Of a stretch of 64,000 bases of DNA, positions 9,145 to 15,705 are shown piece after piece. Numbering within the stretch: the stretch's first letter is position 1; the number at the start of each line of letters is the position of its first letter. The notes under the pieces are model-generated. The model was not told the DNA's origin. It searched no databases and was given only the letters and a program-made list of their open reading frames with translations. Origin of the DNA: Argonema galeatum A003/A1 (lineage in GTDB: Bacteria; Cyanobacteriota; Cyanobacteriia; Cyanobacteriales; Aerosakkonemataceae). Both the position numbers and the translations under genes were made by a program. Where the stretch lies: NCBI RefSeq assembly GCF_023333595.1, contig NZ_JAIQZM010000010.1:134609-198608 (forward strand). Reading direction: 5' to 3'.

Positions 9145-9600
9145 GCTGCAAGCGTTGCAATTAGCTATCGATTTCAAATCAGGTTCAACCCAGTTTTGGC
9201 GAGCATTACAGGACATAAGCAACTGGCGACTGTAATATTCAAGTGGCAGATTCTTATTTCCGTAACTTTGAATAAGTTTGTTAGCAAGATCTACCATTGT
9301 GGAATAAGCACCTTCAGCCGCAAGATATCCGCTGATTATCCGAATCCAAAATAGAGTTATGGTTTCGTGATAGCCGCTGTTTGGAGTTGTTTGAATACCA
9401 ACAGCAGCGTTGAACCGCATGATGCCTACACGAATGCAATGTGTTGCTTCTTGTTCCGAGTAATGAAACAGAAACCAAAGTGCAACAGTTAAGTGTCCCT
9501 GATGATTCCACTCCCATTGCGGTAGCTTACATTCTTTGAATGCGCGGACAAGACTTTCTATCTCACCCAGCGTTTGGTATGTCGCGGTTCTTACGCTCAT
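9118..9600 (-). CDS. Conserved hypothetical protein in the Y-RNA operon
   Basis: A 160-residue helical protein (MSVRTATYQTLGEIESLVRA...WNHQGHLTVALWFLFHYSEQEATHCIRVGIMRFN) that I do not recognise. The N-terminal 130 residues look like a compact conserved domain with WNHQGH and NSGYHETIT motifs, His residues that could form an active or metal site. The last residues are read through a dispersed palindrome, so the native C-terminus may have been altered. It lies between the Y-RNA array and the TROVE-like gene on the same strand. Confidence 0.65.
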   Translation of the reverse strand: MSVRTATYQTLGEIESLVRAFKECKLPQWEWNHQGHLTVALWFLFHYSEQEATHCIRVGIMRFNAAVGIQTTPNSGYHETITLFWIRIISGYLAAEGAYSTMVDLANKLIQSYGNKNLPLEYYSRQLLMSCNARQNWVEPDLKSIANCNACSPPAIQIAG

Positions 9601-9692
9601 AGTTGCCAGTTAGGGCGCGAAGTGAAAAATTGTGGCATTTAAGACCGCGTAGGCGGTCTTTGTTTCTGTAGCTGCGACTTTAGTCGTTAGGC

Positions 9693-10430
<738 letters not shown>

Positions 10431-10554
10431 TCAACCTTTTCGATTTATGTGAATTGCTGTTTTGAGTTGAATTTTGGTAAACGTTTTTGATGAAAAAGTA
10501 GTTTAAAAGCATTTTCTTCTCCTTTTTTTTAGATTGGTTATGATTAAAAACACC

Positions 10555-10685
<131 letters not shown>

Positions 10686-10744
10686 AATAAAAAAAAGTTT
10701 TGAGTTTTGAGTTTTGAGTTCAAAATCGCAATTTTGGAAGGTTG

Positions 10745-10931
10745 CTTCGCACAAGTTGAAAAAGCTAGGACACAACTGCCGCTCTTACCAGTGTTAACCT
10801 GGCAGTGGGCACGCCTTTCTCATCTCAATGAGACTTGAAAGGATATCGCTTGTTCGATCGCTCGAACATCGCTACCTTAGGGCCGTTATAGTTACGAAAA
10901 GTGTGTATGCTTCTTCTGTCTGGGTGCGAAG
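10745..10931 (-). ncRNA. Y RNA 3: mimic of 23S rRNA helices 69-71
   Basis: Outer stem CUUCGCAC/GUGCGAAG, inner stem GAAGC/GCUUU, then UACACAC pairing with UUGUGU. The cargo begins (minus strand, 10896 to 10869) with CGUAACUAUAACGG followed by CCCUAAGGUAGCGA. This equals the universally conserved 23S domain IV segment (H69 loop to H71, also the I-CeuI site) except for one C where rRNA has U. It continues with hairpins GUUCGAGCGAUCGAAC and CCUUUC...GAAAGG capped by UCUC-AUU-GAGA, and a CUGCC...GGCAG arm. No tRNA arms are present. Confidence 0.8.
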
Positions 10932-10987
10932 TAGAAAACATAATGGCAATGAGCCGATCAACATAACTATTGATGGTAGTTAAAGTC

Positions 10988-11111
<124 letters not shown>

Positions 11112-11139
11112 GAAACTTTTTACTACCTTTCTATCTACC

Positions 11140-11280
11140 CCGCACAAGTCAATAAAGCGTTTGACATTAGCGCTCTATCCGTTGAGCTACAGCCGCATTT
11201 GGTGCAGCTGGTAGGAGTCGAACCTACAACCTCCGGTTACGTAGACCAGATGTATGTACGCTTCGTTCGTTAGGGTGCGG
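11140..11280 (-). ncRNA. Y RNA 5: circularly permuted tRNA-Arg(ACG) with CCA
   Basis: Y stem CCGCAC/GUGCGG and AAGCG/CGCUU. The cargo is a tRNA in permuted order: anticodon arm CUGGU-CUACGUA-ACCGG (ACG), T-arm GUAGG-UUCGACU-CCUAC, acceptor 3' strand CAGCUGC, then ACCA (11203-11200), three bases AAU, acceptor 5' strand GCGGCUG, UA, D-arm GCUC...GAGC. The acceptor forms seven pairs (one G-U). The tRNA is opened between the D-arm and anticodon arm and fixed to the Y stem there, with its ends fused at CCA-AAU-G. Confidence 0.85.
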
Positions 11281-11352
11281 CATAGAAGAAAAGTTTTGAG
11301 TTTTGAGTTTTGAATTAATTGTTGAATTCAAAATCACAAATTTTAAAACGTT

Positions 11353-11502
11353 GTTCCGCACAAGTTAAAAAAGCTTTTAACAACTTCTAGTGCGTTTACC
11401 ATTCCGCCATAAAGACCGTAGTCTTTAGTGGGAATCGAACCCACAATCCTTTCGGAGCTAGACCTAAATGTGTGTAGAGCTTTTGATGTCAGGGTGCGGA
11501 AC
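11353..11502 (-). ncRNA. Y RNA 6: permuted tRNA-Leu(UAG) opened in the anticodon loop
   Basis: Outer stem GUUCCGCAC/GUGCGGAAC, inner AAAAGC/GCUUUU. Order of the cargo: 3' side of an anticodon loop (UUUAGG, UAG anticodon), UCUAG, variable arm UCC-GAAA-GGA, T-arm GUGGG-UUCGAUU-CCCAC, acceptor UAAAGAC, tetraloop UACG, acceptor GUCUUUA, D-arm GCG...CGC, CUAGA. CUAGA pairs with UCUAG (5 bp) and the acceptor makes 7 bp capped by a C(UACG)G loop. So a Leu-type tRNA is attached through its anticodon loop and has no CCA end. Confidence 0.85.
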
Positions 11503-11511
11503 AGCCTGTTG

Positions 11512-11984
<473 letters not shown>

Positions 11985-12037
11985 GATAAGACCGTCTCTG
12001 TTAAGAGACTTTTTGATGAACGTTGGCTGTAATTTTG

Positions 12038-12064
12038 AATTACTATTCAGTTTTCAAGGTTCGG
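12038..12064 (-). promoter_or_regulatory. rRNA-spacer-like leader motif, copy 1
   Basis: On the minus strand CCGAACCTTGAAAACT then GAATAGTAATT follows the promoter by about 55 bases. The same motif occurs in the leader of the tRNA array at 17016-17039. ACCTTGAAAACTG is typical of bacterial 16S-23S spacers, so it may be a processing or antitermination signal for stable RNA. Confidence 0.6.
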
Positions 12065-12117
12065 ATTGGGCATTTCAGGCAAGGGTTTTTGCCTGTGATT
12101 TGATTCCCATACCATTA

Positions 12118-12147
12118 ATACTACATTACATACTACAAAACTGTCAA
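12118..12147 (-). promoter_or_regulatory. Promoter of the Y-RNA operon
   Basis: Minus strand: -35 TTGACA (12147-12142), 18-base spacer, -10 TAGTAT (12123-12118). The surrounding AAAAAAAACTTTTTCC...CCTTGACA and TTTGTAGTA context is nearly identical to the promoter ahead of the tRNA array (17088-17116). Confidence 0.7.
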
Positions 12148-12188
12148 GGGGTTGGAAAAAGTTTTTTTTCTGGGCGATCGCCCGATCG

Positions 12189-13024
12189 CTAAACATCCTT
12201 AACGTAAGATATCGAACTGTAAAGCTTGCGAAAGCCTACCGACTCGTAAAGCTGGCTAGCATTGTTGGGATTTTGGGTATCGACGCCAAGTTTAGCCGTA
12301 TCCATTCCGGCAGCTTTCAACTGCTGCATTCCCGAAAGCAACATCGCTCGTGCTAGTCCCATTTTGCGGAAACCGCGCCGCGTACCCAGAATACCTATCC
12401 AGCCTTCTTTGCGTCCGGTGCGATCGTTATCCTCTGGGTGAATAGCGCAGTAGCAAAAGCCTGCGAAGGTTCCATCTGGTGCAACAGCAACCAAATCCAA
12501 TTCGGGTTTGTAATTGGGTGTAGTCAGTGAATATTTAACCGGCTCAACGGTTATATCATGGTGATTCCAGTGGTCGATAAAGGTTTGGTTGTACATCTCT
12601 ACCCAAGCTTCGGCGTCTTGATGACTTGCTTGGCGCAGAGTAAAACCTGGTGGGAATTGCGGTTCTGGAATCGGTTCGGCGAGACTGCGTTCCATCGTCA
12701 AGAAATAGCGATCGGCCCTGAAACCACAACTTTCTGCTACTGTGATGTAGTACGGTTTGTCATCGCGAACATGGCAGCGCAGTTGTACGCGCACACCACG
12801 CTCTAATCCAACCTCGCGCATTCGCTGCTCACCCCAAGCAAAAATCTCCTTTTCCAGACTGCCACCACGAGCGCTAGGATGGACGCGATACCAGAGCCAG
12901 CCATTGATTACCTCGCCTGACTCAGGAATCCCCAACTCACCGAAGCCAATCAACTTGCCGTCTGCATCTTCCCAAAGACGGATATCTCGCGCTTTATCTA
13001 GAGATGGTACGTCAAATTCTGGGG
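12189..13024 (-). pseudogene. Tandem GNAT acetyltransferase, 5' end lost at an inserted element
   Basis: Residues show a degraded first and an intact second GNAT domain (ILGTRRGFRKMGLARAMLLSGMQQL is the acetyl-CoA-binding motif A; ASQLYESVGFRK motif B), as in mycothiol-synthase-like N-acetyltransferases. The frame is open from 13024 (…EFDVPSLDKARDIRLWEDADG) but has no start there: the upstream part is cut off exactly where the 192-bp inverted-repeat element begins. An internal ATG at 12953 could still give a 254-residue protein lacking part of the first domain. Confidence 0.7.
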
Positions 13025-13216
13025 TCTTCCGTACTTAGTGTGCCAAACGATTAGTTTTTTTGTGTCCTACGCGCAAAGCTTGGCAGGGATTTCAAGGTGA
13101 TTGCCCATCCGCAGCAAGTTGCCATAACCAAGCTTTGGGTGTAAATAACTCAACGCCTTACGTAGCAAAGCCTTGAGGATAAATTTAAGTTAACTTAGCA
13201 CACTAAGTACGGAAGA
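13025..13216. mobile_element. 192-bp MITE-like element
   Basis: Perfect 19-bp terminal inverted repeats (TCTTCCGTACTTAGTGTGC at 13025-13043 and its complement at 13198-13216) flank a non-coding core that contains a second inverted repeat (caaagcttgg...ccaagctttg). It interrupts the GNAT gene. No transposase is encoded; a full-length relative elsewhere would supply it. I see no clear target-site duplication. Confidence 0.75.
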
Positions 13217-13372
13217 GCCAAAAAACCACCCTTGCATTCGATCCTGATATATCAATCTGGCAGCAGTTTCGTTATTAAAATCAAGTGGCCCTTCATCTGA
13301 TTTTGCACTTGTTATCTCGCTAGTTTTCCGGTCTAGTTTGAATCTGGGACTGACCTGAATTACATCTGACAT
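13217..13372 (-). pseudogene. Short gene fragment next to the MITE-like element
   Basis: About 50 codons from ATG 13372 (MSDVIQVSPRFKLDRKTSEI...) run into the end of the 192-bp element. The residues do not look like a GNAT N-terminus, so this is more likely a different truncated gene than the missing 5' part of the acetyltransferase. Function unknown. Confidence 0.35.
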
Positions 13373-13511
13373 ATCAGCTTATTCCTTTAGACTACCCAAT
13401 GCCATCACAAGCAAACCAGGCGATTGCAGGCGCACGATCGACTAACTCTCAACACAATATTTTGACACACAATTTTATTCTTCTACTATAAAGCTATGCA
13501 CTTACGAGCAA

Positions 13512-13583
13512 TCCACCGGGAAGGTACTGCCCCTTCTACCTCTGCGTTATCAGCACAGTGCCTCGCTTCTCGGCTTCCGGTGG
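13512..13583 (-). tRNA. tRNA-Ile(GAT)-like RNA without a canonical T-loop
   Basis: Seven-bp acceptor CCACCGG/CCGGTGG with discriminator A, D-arm GCC-GAGAAGCGA-GGC, anticodon arm CTGTG-CTGATAA-CGCAG (GAT), variable AGGTA and T-arm GAAGG-GGCAGTA-CCTTC. The T-loop lacks TTC and the D-loop lacks GG, so tertiary D-T contacts cannot form. It is the last unit of the array and may be a specialised or decaying tRNA. Confidence 0.6.
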
Positions 13584-13588
13584 AAAAA

Positions 13589-13670
13589 GGAAGATGGAGG
13601 AATCGAACCCCCAGGTGTTACCCTGCCCTGGTTTTCAAGACCAGTTGCCGTCCATTCAGCGGCATCTTCC
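13589..13670 (-). tRNA. tRNA-Ser(TGA)
   Basis: Acceptor GGAAGAT/ATCTTCC, anticodon arm CTGGT-CTTGAAA-ACCAG (TGA), a class II variable region and T-loop TTCGATT. At 82 bases it is slightly short for tRNA-Ser. Confidence 0.85.
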
Positions 13671-13675
13671 ATAAG

Positions 13676-13752
13676 GGTGTCTGGCCGGACTTGAACCGTG
13701 CTAATAACTAGCTTCACAGGCTAGCGTCTCGACCACTTCGACTTCAGACACC
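13676..13752 (-). tRNA. tRNA-His(GTG)
   Basis: Acceptor GTGTCTG/CAGACAC (T-arm side ...GGCCAGACAC) and anticodon arm CTAGC-CTGTGAA-GCTAG (GTG). The flanking G/C bases allow the extra G-1:C73 pair that marks tRNA-His. Confidence 0.85.
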
Positions 13753-13757
13753 ATCAG

Positions 13758-13830
13758 TGGAATCAAGGAGAATCGAACTCCTAACTTCTTGCGTGCAAGG
13801 CAAGCGCTCTGCCAATTGAGCTATGACCCC
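13758..13830 (-). tRNA. tRNA-Ala(TGC)
   Basis: Acceptor GGGGTCA/TGATTCC has the G3:U70 wobble that alanyl-tRNA synthetase reads. Anticodon arm CTTGC-CTTGCAC-GCAAG (TGC), T-loop TTCGATT. Confidence 0.9.
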
Positions 13831-13835
13831 ATTTT

Positions 13836-13913
13836 TGGTGGATACTGGTCAGAATTGAACTGACATCTTTCTACTTGCAAGGTAGACGCTTTACCAGTTA
13901 AGCTACAGACCCA
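13836..13913 (-). tRNA. tRNA-Ala(TGC)-like RNA with a bulged acceptor stem
   Basis: Anticodon arm TCTAC-CTTGCAA-GTAGA (TGC), D-arm GCTT...AAGC, T-arm GTCAG-TTCAATT-CTGAC and an encoded ACCA end. The acceptor strands TGGGTCTG and CAGTATCCA pair only with a bulged U in the 3' strand, and a clean G3:U70 is missing, so alanylation is doubtful. It directly neighbours the Y RNA at 13965. Confidence 0.65.
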
Positions 13914-13964
13914 TGTTTTAGCGATCGCGTAGCGTGCCGTAGGCATATCGCACTTAGATAAAAT

Positions 13965-14174
13965 AGCGTGCAAGTTACCAGAGCATTTTGCGTTTTCTCA
14001 GCTACTAGAGGGGCTCCGCCGATGAGTTGTTACACACTCTTTAAAGGATGGCTACCTCCAAGCCCACCTATCGGGTTCTTCGCACTCCCCGTTTGCAAAC
14101 GCCCACTGCTTTTTGACAGCGTTACTTTTCCTCTCGTACTAAAGTATGTAGGCTCTCGGATGTTAGGTCACGCT
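13965..14174 (-). ncRNA. Y RNA 8: sarcin-ricin loop plus GTPase-centre mimic
   Basis: Y stem AGCGUG/CACGCU, GAGC/GCUC and the strand motif GCCUACAUAC, 3' strand UAACUUGCACGCU. At 14145-14124 ACUUU-AGUACGAGAGGA-AAAGU forms a hairpin whose loop is the invariant 23S sarcin-ricin sequence on a foreign stem. At 14065-14023 GGGCUUGGAGGUAGCCAUCC followed by UUUAAAGAGUGUGUAACAACUCA matches 23S H43/H44 (GTPase-associated centre), with substitutions at the A1067 and A1070 equivalents. Between them lie CGUUUGCAAACG and other hairpins. The element sits inside the tRNA array. Confidence 0.8.
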
Positions 14175-14254
14175 TTGAAATGCGAAATGCCATTTGTGCA
14201 AAAATTAATAAATCAATTTAACTCACCTCTTTTAAACAAAACTAAAGTTTCCAG

Positions 14255-14327
14255 CGGGAATGGTAGGACTTGAACCCACACAAACGAAGGTAGAAGCTTC
14301 GCGCTCTATCCATTGAGCTACATTCCC
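14255..14327 (-). tRNA. tRNA-Arg(TCT)
   Basis: Acceptor GGGAATG/CATTCCC, anticodon arm CGAAG-CTTCTAC-CTTCG (TCT), T-loop TTCAAGT, discriminator G. It follows an 80-base A/T-rich gap after Y RNA 8. Confidence 0.9.
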
Positions 14328-14333
14328 ACAAAG

Positions 14334-14407
14334 CGAGAGTGGTAGGACTTGAACCCACAACATCCAGATTCGTAATCTGGTACTCTATCCAGTTGAGCTA
14401 CACTCTC
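14334..14407 (-). tRNA. tRNA-Arg(ACG)
   Basis: Acceptor GAGAGTG/CACTCTC, D-arm GCTC...GAGT, anticodon arm CCAGA-TTACGAA-TCTGG (ACG), T-loop TTCAAGT. The permuted Arg module of Y RNA 5 carries the same anticodon. Confidence 0.9.
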
Positions 14408-14412
14408 ATAAT

Positions 14413-14487
<75 letters not shown>

Positions 14488-14492
14488 ACGGA

Positions 14493-14564
14493 AGCGGATG
14501 ACGGGATTTGAACCCATGCGCTGAGTGTGGCGCACTCAGATGCTAGCCACTACATCACACCCGC
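14493..14564 (-). tRNA. tRNA-Gly(GCC) with C33
   Basis: Acceptor GCGGGTG/CATCCGC, anticodon arm TGAGT-GCGCCAC-ACTCA, T-arm ATGGG-TTCAAAT-CCCGT. The anticodon GCC is preceded by C33 instead of the near-universal U33, and G32 can pair with C38, pinching the loop to five bases. Confidence 0.75.
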
Positions 14565-14572
14565 ATTTTTGA

Positions 14573-14643
14573 AGCGGACAACGAGATTTGAACTCGTGCC
14601 TAGAGTTTGGAAGACTCAGATGCTACCGCTACACCATATCCGC
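14573..14643 (-). tRNA. tRNA-Gly(TCC)
   Basis: Acceptor GCGGATA/TGTCCGC, anticodon loop CTTCCAA (TCC) on a TGAGT/ACTCT stem, T-arm ACGAG-TTCAAAT-CTCGT. Confidence 0.85.
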
Positions 14644-14650
14644 ATACTGG

Positions 14651-14722
14651 AGCAGGAGGCGAGATTTGAACTCGCATAGGCAGTTTACAAGACTGCTGTG
14701 TTGCCATTGACACCACACCTGC
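14651..14722 (-). tRNA. tRNA-Thr(TGT)
   Basis: Acceptor GCAGGTG/CTCCTGC (one mismatch), D-arm GTGT...ACAC, anticodon arm GCAGT-CTTGTAA-ACTGC (TGT), T-arm GCGAG-TTCAAAT-CTCGC. Confidence 0.85.
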
Positions 14723-14726
14723 ATTT

Positions 14727-14803
14727 TGGTGGCAGGGGCAGGAGTTGAACCTGTCTGATATTCAGGGTATGAACCTGATTGAATTCGAGTGGCAGAATTC
14801 AAT
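14727..14803 (-). tRNA. Half tRNA-Met(CAT) fused to a hairpin
   Basis: Only the 3' half of a tRNA is present: anticodon arm TCAGG-TTCATAC-CCTGA, T-loop TTCAACT, acceptor strand CCTGCC and encoded ACCA. In place of the acceptor 5' strand and D-arm there is a perfect 9-bp hairpin ATTGAATTC-(8 nt)-GAATTCAAT. It cannot form a normal acceptor stem. Either a degenerate tRNA or a structured mimic like the Y-RNA cargoes. Confidence 0.55.
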
Positions 14804-14874
14804 GGGCGCTACAGGGGTTGAACCTGTGTCAGCCGGAGTAAGAGTCAGGAGCATAACCGTTCTGCCAAACGCCC
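14803..14874 (-). tRNA. tRNA-Lys(CTT)
   Basis: Acceptor GGGCGTT/AGCGCCC, anticodon loop CTCTTAC (CTT) on CCTGA/TCCGG with one mismatch, T-arm ACAGG-TTCAACC-CCTGT. Its 3' end touches the hairpin of the preceding unit. Confidence 0.8.
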
Positions 14875-14879
14875 ATATT

Positions 14880-14954
14880 TGGTAGGTCGCCCAGGGGTTG
14901 AACCTGGATAAGTCTGCTTAAAAGGCAGCTGCATATCCGCTCTGCCAACGACCC
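14880..14954 (-). tRNA. tRNA-Lys(TTT)
   Basis: Acceptor GGGTCGT/GCGACCT, anticodon loop CTTTTAA (TTT) on a CTGC/GCAG stem, T-arm CCAGG-TTCAACC-CCTGG, CCA encoded. Confidence 0.85.
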
Positions 14955-14958
14955 AAGT

Positions 14959-15036
14959 TGGTACTCCCGACAGGATTTGCACCTGTAAAAAACTAGGATC
15001 TCGGCCTAGCGTGTCTGCTAATTGCACCACGGGAGC
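14959..15036 (-). tRNA. tRNA-Leu(GAG)-like, type I, with C33 and altered T-loop
   Basis: Acceptor GCTCCCG/CGGGAGT, D-region GTGGTGCAATTAGCAGACAC as in tRNA-Leu, anticodon arm CTAGG-CCGAGAT-CCTAG (GAG, C33). The long Leu variable arm is reduced to TTTTTT and the T-loop reads TGCAAAT, losing the pseudouridine-55 site. CCA is encoded. It overlaps the neighbouring unit by six bases. Confidence 0.65.
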
Positions 15037-15104
15037 TAGTGAGATTTGAACTCACACATGACTGTTTTTGAGACAGCGGCCTCTTCCAGTTGGGCTACAG
15101 GAGC
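15031..15104 (-). tRNA. tRNA-like RNA with CAA anticodon, acceptor strands do not pair
   Basis: D-arm GCC...GGC, anticodon arm GCTGT-CTCAAAA-ACAGT (CAA), T-arm GTGAG-TTCAAAT-CTCAC. The 5' strand GCTCCTG faces TAGCTCC at the 3' side and does not pair. The 3' end overlaps the start of the Leu(GAG)-like unit, so both cannot mature from one transcript. Confidence 0.55.
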
Positions 15105-15109
15105 AAAAG

Positions 15110-15183
15110 CTGGGAAGGAAGGAATCGAACCCTCAAACACTTGATCCAAAATCAAGTCGCTTTACCTATTTGCGTACTTCCCA
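15110..15183 (-). tRNA. tRNA-Pro(TGG)
   Basis: Acceptor TGGGAAG/CTTCCCA with discriminator G, D-arm CGC...GCG, anticodon arm CTTGA-TTTTGGA-TCAAG (TGG), T-loop TTCGATT. Confidence 0.85.
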
Positions 15184-15187
15184 ATAT

Positions 15188-15265
15188 TGGCTGCCGGGGC
15201 AGGGCTTGAACCTGCATAACTCCTATTTCAGAGATAGGGGACTTTACCGATTCGTCTACCCGGCA
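15188..15265 (-). tRNA. tRNA-Gln(CTG)
   Basis: Acceptor TGCCGGG/CCCGGCA, anticodon arm CCTAT-CTCTGAA-ATAGG (CTG), T-arm GCAGG-TTCAAGC-CCTGC, discriminator G and CCA encoded. The U1:A72 start fits tRNA-Gln. Confidence 0.85.
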
Positions 15266-15274
15266 ATAAATAAA

Positions 15275-15349
15275 TGGCTGCCTCAGTAGGACTTGAACCT
15301 ACAACATCGCGGTTAACAGCCGCTCGCTCTGCCATTGAGCTATGAGGCA
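15275..15349 (-). tRNA. tRNA-Asn(GTT)
   Basis: Acceptor TGCCTCA/TGAGGCA, D-arm GCTC...GAGC, anticodon arm AGCGG-CTGTTAA-CCGCG (GTT), T-arm GTAGG-TTCAAGT-CCTAC, discriminator G and CCA encoded. Confidence 0.9.
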
Positions 15350-15356
15350 ATGCCAG

Positions 15357-15430
15357 TCCCCCAGGTCAGTATCGAACTGACGACCTCTTGTTCTTCAAAC
15401 AAGCGCTGCTACCAACTGAGCTACCAGGGG
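15357..15430 (-). tRNA. tRNA-Phe(GAA)
   Basis: Acceptor CCCCTGG/CTGGGGG with two G-U pairs, anticodon arm CTTGT-TTGAAGA-ACAAG (GAA), T-arm GTCAG-TTCGATA-CTGAC. Confidence 0.9.
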
Positions 15431-15436
15431 ATAAAA

Positions 15437-15523
15437 CGGAGAGGGAGGGATTTGAACCCTCGACGGGTGTTAAACCGCTCTTTCTTAGCAGGAAAGTGCC
15501 ATAAGCCACTCGGCCACCTCTCC
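15437..15523 (-). tRNA. tRNA-Ser(GCT)
   Basis: Acceptor GGAGAGG/CCTCTCC, anticodon arm CTTTC-CTGCTAA-GAAAG (GCT), long variable arm with GCGG...CCGT and T-arm GAGGG-TTCAAAT-CCCTC. Confidence 0.92.
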
Positions 15524-15527
15524 AAAA

Positions 15528-15609
15528 TGGGTCGGGCAAGATTTGAACTTGCAACGCTTTAAGCTACTGTTTTACAGACAGATACCTACACCAATAGGTG
15601 AGCCAACCC
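15528..15609 (-). tRNA. tRNA-Tyr(GTA)
   Basis: Acceptor GGGTTGG/CCGACCC, anticodon arm TCTGT-CTGTAAA-ACAGT (GTA), class II variable arm AGCTTAAAGCG and T-arm GCAAG-TTCAAAT-CTTGC. Confidence 0.9.
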
Positions 15610-15618
15610 AAATTTTGA

Positions 15619-15692
15619 TAGTGCTGACGGGACTCGAACCCGCAATCACGTGGTTGAAAGGCACGTCGCTTAAACCATTTGCGTACAGCACT
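15619..15692 (-). tRNA. tRNA-Glu(TTC)
   Basis: Acceptor AGTGCTG/CAGCACT, D-arm CGC...GCG, anticodon arm CGTGC-CTTTCAA-CCACG (TTC, terminal C-C mismatch), T-arm GCGGG-TTCGAGT-CCCGT. Confidence 0.8.
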
Positions 15693-15705
15693 GTAGTGGA
15701 TTTCA

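Noticed and set aside
10869-10896. Possible fragment of a genuine rRNA operon
   Set aside because: Only about 28 bases match 23S rRNA; the flanks form a Y stem and unrelated hairpins, so it is not a broken rrn locus.
13455-13495. Plus-strand promoter TTGACA...TATAAA antisense to the array end
   Set aside because: The spacer is about 19 bases and no transcript unit follows; too weak to claim.
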